Part shown: positions 13,210-22,786 of the stretch, one piece after another
Numbering within the stretch: the first letter of the stretch is position 1
Layout: every line of letters begins with the position of its first letter
Source of the DNA: Zygnema cylindricum
Lineage: Eukaryota > Streptophyta > Zygnematophyceae > Zygnematales > Zygnemataceae
Reading direction: 5' to 3'
NCBI GenBank assembly: GCA_037447655.1
Contig: JBBHKE010001682.1
Coordinates: 1 to 46,034 of the forward strand
DNA: 46,034 nt
Notes under the pieces: model-generated
Database searches by the model: none
What the model was told of the DNA's origin: nothing
Seen by the model: the letters and a program-made list of their open reading frames with translations, nothing else
Position numbers and translations under genes: made by a program

Positions 13210-14164
13210 GGGTGCTTTCGCATGTGCTAAAGTTACGATTATTTTATGTCGTTTCATCCATAACTTAGAAAAAACGAAAATATCAGCCGTACCAAAAAAT
13301 TGAAATTACCACCGTACCAGTTGCGTTACCTTAAAACTTTATATGTACTATAGTTTGTCGTCTAGCGAGATGCAATTTGTCGACTAACGCATTTCGACCC
13401 ACTTTCTTGTCCTTTCAGCTCATGTTCAAACTTTACATAAAATCACCTCGCGAGGTGATTTTAAAAAAAATCCATGAGGTGAGCGAATAGGGAGATGCTC
13501 TCGCACGTGTCGAGAGTTTTTTACAATTTATGTGTGCGGAGTACCAAAAAAAAAAAAAACACTACACATTTCCATTCTTTGCGTATTGTTTTCCGTGCGC
13601 TGATTCCCGTATAGTGGCCGTGGAGGGGTCTCGACCAACAGACGCCATTTCGCAAAAGCGAAGTCCGTGAAAGCGCCTCTCTCTCCCTCTCCCACTACCG
13701 CCTCTATCTCACAATTCTTGCAATTAAAAATGTCAATAATGGCATCAAATGAAAGATCGCTAAAAAATATACATTTTTGCCATCTTTGGGCGTATTTTGA
13801 TGGCAAGTAGATTGAGAAAAGACTGAAAAACAGAATTGGGAAACGATGGCGGAAAGTTTTAGAATTTGTGACGTCGACGCTGTCATAAATTGAGCGTGAC
13901 GTCAAAATGTCACAAACCCTAAACAACTACAATGTCACAAGTAGCTATATGTCTACAACCGTCGCTATTTTGTAAACGTCATCAATTGTCGCGGGTTTTA
14001 TAGTCGTCTACAACCGTCACAAATTTCAACCACGTCTACATCTATAACAATTTAAAGTAACAGTTTCATTTTTTTTGCATACGAATGCTCTGAAAGTAGT
14101 ACGGAGAATCTTCGCTATAAACAAAATTACAAGACTAAAGTTTCGGTTACATGCGAAAGTGCCC
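13210..14164. mobile_element. M1: PIF/Harbinger-like non-autonomous DNA element
   Basis: The termini GGGTGCTTTCGCATGT and, inverted, GGGCACTTTCGCATGT match at 14 of 16 positions and are flanked by TAA on both sides (13207-13209 and 14165-14167). A TWA duplication with G-rich ends is typical of PIF/Harbinger and Tourist-type elements. The 955 bp carry no transposase frame. Inside are a 24-bp palindrome (13439-13462), a homopurine run near 13548, TGACGTCA-like motifs near 13870-13900 and subterminal repeats of GTCTACAACCGTC (13952, 14005). Relatives lie at 19065-19250 and 19496-20383. Confidence 0.7.
13439..13462. repeat. 24-bp perfect palindrome in M1
   Basis: AAAATCACCTCG is directly followed by its exact complement with no spacer. 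The block is missing in the relative at 19496-20383, where about 85 bp around it are deleted. Confidence 0.85.
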
Positions 14165-14294
14165 TAATACTTTTGCAGTTTTACCTTCCGATTGCTTGAC
14201 CGCAACAAAAAATACAACGATCCACTTAAGAGTTCGGGTGAGTCTCCATGTACTGAAACTTAAAGAATTTGCTTTGTTTTTTTTGCAAATCCGG

Positions 14295-16065
14295 CGGACC
14301 CGGGTTCCGCTTGTCCCTATGTGTACCAAACGAAGTTGTCACTTAACGGCGTGACAATTGTAGACGTCGACAATGCCCGCGACGGCTGTCAACAGTGTAC
14401 AATCTGTGATGACGCACCAATAGTGCAGTTTGAAGGAGAGAATGTGAGGCTGCGTGAGAGAGGCGGCGTGTGCGACTTCATGGGGCGCCGTCGGAGATTT
14501 CTCACAATTTCGTCAAATGGCATCGTAATTTTCAGACCCTGGACTGAAAATATCCGTACTATCAAAATGCGACAAAACAAAACAAATTGTGTACTTTGAT
14601 GGACGCAAACAGACAAAAAATAACGAATACTGTACCTTTCGCCGTCGCTTGAATTCGTTTGAAATTTGTGTAAAAAAAATTTACGCGATGAGAACACGAT
14701 GTTCTTATTTATTTTCGAAAATACTTTGTTTTAAAACACATCTTCCTTGTATTTTAAAGAAAAGTTTGAAAATGACGTTTTTTGGCGTGGCCGTGGGTGA
14801 AGAACAAAGAAACTGACAACATATAGTACATCTAAATTCGACTGATGGCGCAAAATGTACTTCCCTTCTTTCTATTTGCGGTATTATGCGGTTGAGAACT
14901 TCGCGGTATGGCTCTAAGTTTTCTGGAAAGCGATTGAAAAAATATTACTTAGGATGCATCTCTGTAATGCGAAAGTAGGGTTTTTTCTTAAATGGTTTCT
15001 GTAAAACTTTCAATAGCATAATTTTCTTTCCTACAAAATATGAAAAAAGAGTAGTACATTTTAAATCATCATCAGGGGATATACTGCTGTTATAATCTTG
15101 TCTCTTCGACCAATACTCAAAAAATCATCAAACTCTTTCGTAATGTTTTAAAGACGAATGGTCGAAACAAATAAAATTTGTACATTCGCCCGTATTTACA
15201 AAACAAAAGCGAATTTCAACTTACACTATTATACTATATTTTGCCGTTCCGTTAGGTCTAACGAGCAAAAGTACCAAATTCGATTGGTTTTGTCCATAGT
15301 TCAAAAGTAGGCATTTCTATTGTAGACCTTTTGTGGGCGCCTTTATCGTAAGTTGTGTTATGGGTTTTTCATGTGATCTTCTTAAATCACTACTTTGATC
15401 ATCGGCCGTCCGATCGTCCAAATTTGACGATAGTCCTATCGTAAGTTAAGTTATGGACTTTTCCTGTGATATACTTAGATCGCTACTTTGATCAGCGACC
15501 GTCCGATTGTCCAAATCTGACGGTTTAAATAAAAAATACCTCAAAACTCACGGAAAAATATTTTTTTGTCCGAATGTTTTTCAAAATTTATACATGACGT
15601 TTAATTCTCTATCGATCGATGTGCAACTCAACCTTGTTACTATTTTTTTTTCATTTTGCGACGAATACAATATGGGTCTTAAGGTTATATTGTATGTTTT
15701 GTGTACAATAGGCATATTGTATGGGCCTACTTTCACCTACTTTTGAACTATGGATTTGTCCGTTTCCTCCTGGTTTTGTCCGTTTCCGCCTGGAACGGAT
15801 TTTATTTCGCCAGGGGTCTCAAGATTCCGATGCCATTTCACGTCGAGGGGACGATCGACGCAAATGCGAAGTGCATCTTCGTCAACCGTGAAAGGGCTCG
15901 AAGGCGGTACGTCTACAATGTCACAAAAACTCATGCGACGTCACATGCAGTGACAAAAAATAACGTGCGTCATCACAGATTGTAGACGTTGACAGCTGTC
16001 ACGAGCATTGTCAGCGTATACAATCGTCAGACCTTTAAGTAACTATTTCTTTTCGTAAGCTCGGG
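14295..16065. mobile_element. Fold-back structure with long imperfect inverted arms
   Basis: The left arm 14325-14550 pairs with the right arm 15800-16055 in inverted orientation. The best blocks are ACAATCTGTGATGACGCAC (14399-14417 against 15963-15981) and AATGGCATCG...CAGACCC against its partner near 15820-15840; intervening arm sequence has diverged. The unique centre (14560-15790) has no supported gene. The GTGACGTC/TCTACAAT vocabulary is shared with M1, so it may be an older, larger relative. Outer ends and target duplication are unclear. Confidence 0.5.
15344..15527. repeat. Two-copy tandem repeat, unit about 93 bp
   Basis: TATCGTAAGTT...CGGCCGTCCGATCGTCC at 15344 repeats at 15437 with scattered substitutions. 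It lies in the centre of the fold-back structure. Confidence 0.7.
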
Positions 16066-16249
16066 AAAGTGCCAACTGCTTCTACGTGAAGCGTAAACGC
16101 AGCTAGCAGGGGAGCTGCACTTTACCGTAGCCTTAGAACTCTGGGGACCGCTTTATTTTAGGCAAGGTCCGCCTTTGCCTGTTTTGGTCCTCCTTTGCCT
16201 GTTTAGGTATCAAGTTTTCATCCACTTTCATCCGGGTATGTTATACGGA
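16066..16249. other. No gene recognised; ends at assembly gap
   Basis: Contains a short direct duplication of TTTGCCTGTTT (16172 and 16194 regions). Nothing else could be supported. Confidence 0.4.
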
Positions 16250-16259
16250 NNNNNNNNNN
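16250..16259. other. Assembly gap of ten N
   Basis: Ten N interrupt the sequence. A run of exactly ten usually denotes a gap of unknown size. The sequence on the two sides is unrelated. Confidence 0.98.
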
Positions 16260-16305
16260 AAATCTCACTTGGGGAAACGATGGTTCGCTCGAAATATAGA
16301 CAACT

Positions 16306-16655
16306 GTCCGATCAAAACATATTTTACACGGTTCAGATTCGCGTACATGCAGAAATTGCTCATTTTGGTTAGTCTGCTGTTAATTAGCTGTTTTGTTAAT
16401 GTTTATATATTTATGAAACCCGTCACGTGTATCGTTTCGTAACGCCTTAATGGTTAAGGCGTTAAACTACAAAGAATCTAGAGGTCACAGGTTCAAATCT
16501 AGTCCTAGGCATCATTTTAGCCAAAATACCCTTAACTGCAAAAACTGCCACTTTCTAAATATGGCGGCAGCCATGGCGCGCCTTTGATCCTCACTCTCTT
16601 TCTTTAAAACAAAACTAAAATAGGGAAGTGAACTATTAATTACCTCTTTTCAACA
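16306..16655 (-). repeat. Family-B LTR, U3 half only
   Basis: Nearly identical to 3410-3759 but lacking U5 and R. Its left side breaks 46 bp after the gap, in sequence not found in B. The right terminus (complement of TGTTGAAAAG) is intact and abuts copia C pol at 16656, so a B-type element inserted there. The expected internal part and other LTR are missing, deleted or in the gap. Confidence 0.8.
16441..16518 (+). other. Antisense tRNA-like cassette in the cut B-type LTR
   Basis: A box TGGTTAAGGCG (16451-16461) within the same perfect hairpin, B-box-like GGTTCAAATCT (16490-16500), TTTT (16515-16518). Compared with element B it has a few substitutions (GTTAAACT for GTTAGGCT), but none touches the A box or terminator. 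Confidence 0.7.
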
Positions 16656-18055
16656 GATATAAAGCTCGCTTGGTAGCAAAGGGGTTCACTCTAAAGGAGT
16701 GGATTGACTATGAGGAGACATTTGCTCCAGTTGTTCTTTCCTATTAGTAAGGATTCTCCTCAGTCTAGCAATAATAGAAGATATGGAAATCTTTCAAATG
16801 GATATTAAGATCGCCTTCCTCAATGGTGAGTTAGAGGAAGAAATCATCATGCGGCAACCAAAGCGGTTTGTGGAGGCTGGGGAAGAGAGCAAAGTGTGCA
16901 GACTCATGAAGTCCTTATATGGACTTAAGCAGGCTCCTCGACAGTGGAATGAGAAACTATATGAGTTTCTTAGTGGTCTGGGATATATCCTGATCAGCTT
17001 AGACCATTTATCTATATGTTTGAAGATGAAGATGGTGTGATCTATATTGCAAGTTATGTGGATGATCTGCTCGTGTTAAGTAAGTCTTTGGAAAAGATCT
17101 CAAAGTTAAAGAAAGAACTTAGAAGCAGATTTGACATGAAAGATTTAGGGGAGGCAAGATATATTTTGGGAATTCAAATGGAAAGAGATAGGGGGAAAAA
17201 GATCATTAGTCTCACTCACAAAGAAACAATAGGTAGTATGCTTGAGAAATTCTAGATGGAGGAAGCAAACAGTTGTACCACTCCTATGGACTTGAAGAAA
17301 GTAAGTGATGGGAGTGTAGAAAGAGGAGTGATAATCTTAGATGATCAGATGAGTCCAGAAGAGAGAGAATTTATGAGGACTATTCCTTATAGACAGGTCA
17401 TATGAAGTTTGATAAACTTTATGAACTATACAAACCAGGATATAGCGACAAAAATTGGAGTCCTCAGTAGGAGTCTTAACAATCCTAGGAAGAGAGATTG
17501 GGAGGTAACCAAGAGAGTCATGAGATATCTGGTCTGAACCATAAAGTTATAGTTGCATTTGGGAGGGAAGCACACAGATATCACTACTTGGAGTGATGCC
17601 AGTTATGGGGATGCACTTATGAGAAGATGCATTTCTGGGTATGTGTTGTATGTGGGGGAAGGTGATTGTTGTTGGCGCAGCAAGGAACAAAAGGTGGTTG
17701 CTAAGTCTACTATGGAGGCTGAGTATATGGCCTCTTGTTCTGCTCTGAAAGAACTGATGTGGGTCAAGTCATTGCTGCAAGAACTGGGATATATGAAGGA
17801 GGGAGTGCATGAAGTCTTTTGTGATAATCAAGCTGCAATTTCAATTGGAGCCAATCGAAAGCATCATTTCAAAGCTAAACATATGGACATAAGATTAAGC
17901 TTCGTAAGAGAAAAAGTTGAAAATATAATTTTGAATCTTGTGTATAGACCTGATGAAGAAATGGTGGCTGACATGATGACCAAACCTGTGCCATCTCCCA
18001 AATTAAAATACTGTAGGGAAAAATACAGGTTGAAAGAAAAATTAAAACTAGACTA
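16656..18055 (+). pseudogene. Copia element C: RT and RNase H relic
   Basis: The relic begins mid-RT ([17 protein letters not shown]) where the B-type LTR inserted. It continues with MDIKIAFLNGELEEEI, SLYGLKQAPRQWN, the RT active site YVDDLLVLSKS (near 17055), LGIQMERDRG, PYRQV, TWSDASYGD, STMEAEYMAS, FCDNQAAISI and ADMMTKPVPSPK. Stops are seen after VVLSY (two), at EKF (17253), after RQVI, and in the LV/IKL segment before RNase H, plus a frame change near 17016-17040. Gag, protease and integrase are absent. The last 167 codons (RNase H, 17553-18055) are still open. A polypurine tract AAGGGGAG and the 3' LTR follow. Confidence 0.88.
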
Positions 18056-18069
18056 GAAAATAAGGGGAG

Positions 18070-19064
18070 TGTTGAAAATAACAAAAAATATTTAATATAA
18101 GTTTTTTCTAGGTCTAAAAAGATGAATATAAAAGAGAGCGAAAGCAGTGTGCCTCCTCTCTCCATCCCCCATACTTGTTGTAGTCACTAAAAGGGAGAGA
18201 GAGAATAGTGGAGCCATGGTTGCCTCAGCTCCACTTGTGCAGTACAAGAGTGACCTAAGTCACTTTAACAAAAGGTTGAGTGTGATAGGACTCGAACCTC
18301 CAATCGGTAGAGCATGGCGTAGGCGTTGGCTCTAACTAGTATGTTGTAGAAGTTTGCGAGAGTGTATAGGGTTTGATAAAACTTTAAACAGTGATACGGT
18401 AGCTATTCTGATTAACAAAAATATTAACATAGATACATGGACGAGGTAAATACATTACGGATATAATTCGGCACAAAATAAATGAATCAGACATTTGTTT
18501 CGATAGTCGAGATCAAATACTCAATTCTAAACGGCTCACATCATCGCCGAGATCTCGGAATGGTCACTTTGGCATTTTGTGACGTGGCATGACCTGACCC
18601 CACGTCGAGAGATAACATTTGGTCTTGGGAATTCTGAGGAATGTACGGACAAGTAAAAAGTGGACACGTATCCGTTTAATTGCCTTGTCGTACAAAGGCC
18701 GTACAAAAAGTACATGGGCAGTAGTACTTTCTTCTACTGTATAGTGTTTTGATTTGTTTGTACAGTTAGTAGATAGCGGTTGTGAGAGGGAACTAGGACT
18801 TAGAAAAATCTCGTAGATGGTCTTATCTCTCTTTGAGAGTTTGTATATATTGGCATCTTTGCCACCCTAAAACTTATTGCTTGGTTGGTCGTTTTCATAG
18901 ATTCTTTTTCCTACGGAGTCAAGGGAGTCAAAGATGCAGAGGGGTGCAGTCAGATTGTCAACTTATTTGCTTAGGCAATAGTGGCTGCCATTGAAAGTGG
19001 GTTAGTTAACAACTATCTAGAGGCTTCCTGAATTTTGTAGTCTAATGGAGGTCACAGAATTACA
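18070..19064 (+). repeat. Family-C copia 3' LTR (995 bp)
   Basis: TGTTGAAAATAAC start follows the polypurine tract; ACA end at 19064, before M1-related sequence. It includes the tRNA-like cassette (18270-18340), a GTGACGTGG motif near 18590, GTAC motifs between 18642 and 18735, a TATA-like GTATATAT at about 18843 and a damaged hairpin 2 (GGAGTC/GAGTC no longer paired). It is related to the H LTRs. Confidence 0.85.
18270..18340 (-). other. Antisense tRNA-like cassette in LTR C
   Basis: Minus strand: CTAGTTAGAGCC A block (18328-18339), exact B-box consensus GGTTCGAGTCC (18288-18298) and TTTT (18273-18270). Outside it lie AGTGAC/GTCACT arms (18249-18265), a local palindrome also kept in H2. It is one of the best preserved members. 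Confidence 0.75.
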
Positions 19065-19250
19065 AGAAGTAGCTAGACGTCTACAATCGTCACTATTTTG
19101 TAAACGTCATCAATTGTCGCAACTTTTGTAGTCGTCTACAACCATCACAAATTACACCCACGAATACATCCGTCACAATCTAAAGTAACAATTTTAAATC
19201 TTTACATACGAATGCTTTGAAAGTAGGACGGAAAATCTTCGCTAAAAACA
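19065..19250. repeat. M3: fragment related to the 3' part of M1
   Basis: Matches 13940-14125 of M1 with substitutions: GTCTACAATCGTCACTATTTTGT, GTAAACGTCATCAATTGTCGC, GAATGCTTTGAAAGTAG, GAAAATCTTCGCTA. The terminal inverted repeat is missing. The LTR of C ends at its left edge, so C inserted into this element or next to it. Confidence 0.65.
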
Positions 19251-19495
19251 ATGATGTGATGTCTTTCAGATGGTGATGTTGATGATGATGACGTCTTGTG
19301 TCTTGATGATGATGTGTTTAGACAATGATGTAGGTGGTGACGTTTTGTAGATGATGTGATGTGTCAATGATATGGTTGTGACAGATCTGTCACCTAGTTT
19401 CATGTGACATGTTGTCACAGGTGAATGGAAAACAATGAACACATGCCTGCTCTTCCTAGGTATTCATCAATGTGGGACGCATGCCTTGCAGCAGC
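19251..19495. other. GATGATGT-rich spacer
   Basis: Simple-sequence-like TGATGATG and GATGTGATGT repeats, then GTGACAGATCTGTCAC (an inverted repeat near 19378-19393). No gene is supported. Confidence 0.45.
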
Positions 19496-20383
19496 TTAGT
19501 GCTAAGGTTAGTTATTTTCTGTCGTTTTCCTCCATAACTTAGAAAAAAGTGAGAAAATACGCAGCGGTTGAAATTACCACCTTACAAGTTGCGTTACCTT
19601 AAAACTTTATATGTACTGTAGTTTGTCGTCTAGCGTGTAGTTTGTAGTTTGTCGTCTAGCGTGATGCAGTTCGTCAATTCCATGAGGTGAGCGAATAGAC
19701 AGATGCCGTCGCAAGTGTCAGACGTGTTAGAAGTTTTTGACAGTTTTTGTGCGCGGAGTACCAAAAAAAAACCCACTGCACGTTTTTAGCCTGTGGGTGA
19801 CTTTTTTTTGTGCGCTTTTTTCCTTACAGAGGCCGTGGAGGGGGTCTCGACCAACGGACGCCATTTCTCAAAGGCGAAGTCCACGAAAGCGCCCCTCTCT
19901 CTCTCCCTCTCTCACTACCGCATCTATCTCACAATTCTTGCAATGAAAAAAGTTAATTATGGTATCAAATGAAAGGTCTCTAAAAACGATTTCCTTTGAC
20001 CATCTTTTGGGCACATTTTGATGGCAAGTAGAGTGAGAAAAGACAAAATAACAAATCGGAAAACCATGGCGTAAAGTTTTAGAATTTGTGACGTTGACGA
20101 TGTCATAATTTGAGCGTGACGTCAAAATGTCACAAACCCTAAACATCTACAATGTCCCAAGTAGTTAGACGTCTACAACCGTCGATATTTTGTAAACGTC
20201 ATCAATTGTTGCGAGTTTTGTAGTCGCCTACAACCGTCACAAATTACACCCGCGTCTACATCCGTCACAATCTAAAGTAATGCTTTCATTTCCTTACATA
20301 CGAATGCTTTGAAAGTAGTACGGAAAATCTTCGCTAAAAACAAAGTTACCACACTAATGTTTCGGTTACATGTGAAAGTACCC
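19496..20383. mobile_element. M2: second PIF/Harbinger-like relative of M1
   Basis: Collinear with M1 from TGCTAAGGTTA to the 3' terminus ACATGTGAAAGTACCC (20368-20383), which is followed by TAA as in M1. About 85 bp around the palindrome are missing, and a 25-bp TAGTTTGTCGTCTAGCG segment is duplicated (19618-19666). The 5' terminal repeat is not recognisable. It has no coding capacity. Confidence 0.6.
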
Positions 20384-21198
20384 TAAGTATAATTTGTACG
20401 AATTTAGACATCCGTACGAACATTTGTAGACTTTGAGCCAATGATTGACAGAATGATAGACGCAAAATAACTATACAAATTCGGTTAACCGTTTTGAAGT
20501 TACCCGTTTGTTGATGTTCGCCTAAGAACGGGCCATTCAGAGTTGCAGACAAACATAATCTTAGCCTACTACAGGTTTTTAAAATAGACAACCAAAGATT
20601 TTTAGTTTGTATAGAGATTTTATGTTTGATTGCCAAAATTTTAGGGAGGGAAATAGTGTTATGAACATTATAAGTGATTCGCGGTCTACAAAACTCAAAG
20701 AGCACCATAAAAGGCACAAGAAAAGTCCAAGCGAAGTACATGACGATAAAAGGACAACCAGATGATAAGTGGCGGTATTCTCTTCATAGAAAATGGCCAC
20801 GTGGCACTTTGAGAACTGGTTGTTAAAAGGTACATTAAAAATCGAATACATCGTCCTAACAAAGCTGTTGTCGCATTCTATACATATGGTTAAGTATTGT
20901 AGACAAATATGTTCTCGTTTTGAATGTCATGTCTAAATTTTGGGGAGAACTTTGAATACGACAAAATATGATTGATTTATAGGTGTCGGTGCGATCTCAT
21001 ATGTTTAGATCGAACACTTTATAGCTGTGGAATTTAAACGAATTATGAGCTAGACAATTGAAGGGATTTGAATTGTTAAGAAAATTTTAAAAGTGACCAC
21101 TCTCGCTTCTCACGGAGTGGAGGCCAAAGCCGTGGCATATTGATTAAGGCCTCTTCTCTATCATGCGCCAACACTAATCGTACAGATATGTTTACTGG
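20384..21198. other. No gene recognised
   Basis: A/T-rich sequence. Short frames on the minus strand lack recognisable domains or coding character. Nothing could be assigned. Confidence 0.45.
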
Positions 21199-21545
21199 TA
21201 GTAATATTTTTCACTCTCCATCAAGTCGTGTACCAAGGAATGTAGTGTTGAAAAGTAATTCACAGGTTACTAATTTATTCTATACTCTAGATTAAAGAGA
21301 GAGAGCAGGGAGAGCCACCATGGCTACATCCTTAACAGACAAGGTGCATACTTAGGAGAGAAACGTAGCAATAATATTTTGTTCACTTCTCCATCAGGTC
21401 GTCAGCAAGGAATCTATTGTTGAAAAAGTAATTCTCAAGTCACTAGTTTATTTCTTAGACTCTAGATATAATAGAGAGAGTTAGGAAGAGAGCCACCATT
21501 GTTGCCTCCTTAGCACACAAGGTAAAGACCAAGGAGAGAGAGAGA
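21199..21545 (+). repeat. Tandem duplication across an LTR start, unit about 170 bp
   Basis: Two units each hold a flank (CACT..TCCATCA.GTCGT..CAAGGAAT), an LTR-like start TGTTGAAAA (21246 and 21418), a GAGAGAG block and the AGCCACCAT/GCCACCATGG motif. The duplication spans the boundary between flank and LTR, which a normal insertion would not create. Confidence 0.6.
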
Positions 21546-21890
21546 GAGAGAAAGAAGCAATTAACAAAGTGATTTGACCCCACTAGGATTTGATCCTGGT
21601 CCCTTCACAATCATCACCTAGAGATAGTTGTCAGCCTTATCCGTTAGGTATTGACAATAGGTTAAATAAGTTGGGTGTGATTTGTATTTAAAGACAGTAC
21701 TGATCCAGATACTCCATTTAACGAATTATAAAACAAAACGACGTTGAATTTAAACGGACGTGATTAATAACAACTTCAGATCGAACGGCTCACAGTGGAG
21801 TTGACGCATCGGAGTGGTTATTTGGCGATTTGTGAGCCAATATCGGCGAATGACACGTGGCAAGCCTTAAGTGGACTGTGAAAATTACAA
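21418..21890 (+). repeat. Truncated copia-type LTR (U3 half)
   Basis: LTR start TGTTGAAAAAG, purine-rich block, AGCCACCATTG, antisense tRNA-like cassette and GAATGACACGTGGC (about 21853-21866). Similarity to LTR architecture ends near 21890, before any GTAC cluster, TATA box or hairpins. Confidence 0.6.
21586..21648 (-). other. Antisense tRNA-like cassette in the truncated LTR
   Basis: Minus strand: CCTAACGGATAAGGCTGA (21632-21648) resembles a plant Arg-tRNA D arm (CCTAATGGATAAGGC), B-box-like GGATCAAATCC (21586-21596), then TGGGGTCA like an acceptor 3' side. Only TTT follows, so the terminator is weak. Confidence 0.62.
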
Positions 21891-22303
21891 GAAAAGTGAC
21901 CATGGCAGAGGAATTGAAAGACGTTAATGTTCTTTGGTCTAAAATAGATCGGAGAAGCCACCAAAGCTATCACTTAGAAAGCTAAGGAAAGTCAGGCCAA
22001 TGAACTATCATATTGAAATGTGCACCCTCCTAATGCGTACAGTGACGCAACAAACAACAATTAGGGATCCGTGAAAATCACAACTCACCCTAAGACAATG
22101 CGTACATAGACGTAACCAAATGTATACACAGATGCATTACACAAGTGTAATTAGACGCAACAGCATGAGCACACAAACACATGAATAACATCTAGGGTTA
22201 CATGAAAATCACGAAAAACCCTAGAACAAATGCATAAATAATGCATAATAAACAAGTATATTAACAACCTATATAAATAACAACATATGAATGCATCCCA
22301 CAA
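21891..22303. other. No gene recognised
   Basis: A/T-rich. A duplicated phrase ATNAGGG...GTGAAAATCAC and CTAGGGTTACATGAAAATCACGAAAAACCCTAG lie at about 22060-22090 and 22190-22226. The second is an imperfect inverted repeat (CTAGGGTT/AACCCTAG). No coding sequence. Confidence 0.4.
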
Positions 22304-22786
22304 TGTTAAAATTTGTGTATTTTTTAGGTCTGAATTTATTTTATGTGTTTCTTAGATGGTCTTGTCTATGTCATCCATACTTGTCGTAGTCATTGAAAGA
22401 TAGAGATAACCATGGTTGCCGCCCTGGTCAGAAAGAAACAGGCAGACAAACTAAAAGATGACCAAAATCTTACACCTAACCGGATTTCATACTAAGTCCT
22501 TCAAGATATAAGCCGTAGGACGTAGCCATGCGCCTTATCCCTTAGGTCATGATAAAATGATATACATATGTAGTTTGTTATTTAATTAAAAAGTCACGCG
22601 ATGTCACTTTCACTTCAATAGTCAAAATTGACGAAACGACACATATAGACAATGGCGCTCTCGGTCGCGAATCTAACTGTGTAAATATATGATAGGATGG
22701 ACGTCCTCGCCGCCGCCAAACATGAGTAAATCTTTGGCGGCTTTCAGACATAGCGGGACGCTGTGCCATGTGGCGCCACATCATTG
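22304..22786 (+). repeat. Truncated copia-type LTR (U3 half)
   Basis: TGTTAAAATTTG start, ATTTTTTAGGTCTGAAT and ACTTGTCGTAGTCATTGAAAG blocks and ACCATGGTTGCC match the opening of LTRs A and C. It carries a tRNA-like cassette and GTGGCGCCACAT near 22770, like family B. It stops where the family-F LTR begins, so F probably inserted into it. Confidence 0.55.
22464..22546 (-). other. Antisense tRNA-like cassette in the truncated LTR at 22304
   Basis: Minus strand: ACCTAAGGGATAAGGCG (22531-22546, Arg-tRNA-like D arm), a worn B block GTATGAAATCC (22482-22492) and TTTT (22467-22464). Confidence 0.55.

Noticed and set aside
18270-18340. A SINE insertion as the source of each tRNA-like block
   Set aside because: Blocks occupy the same relative place and orientation in many LTR families without target duplications or A-rich tails. 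One ancestral capture is more likely than many insertions.
19251-19495. Microsatellite or centromeric satellite
   Set aside because: TGATGATG repeats are short, irregular and single-locus in the window; there is no long tandem array.
20346-20851. Overlapping minus-strand frames of 90-131 residues as a host gene
   Set aside because: No domain, no coding-like composition and overlap with the M2 terminus; likely chance frames.
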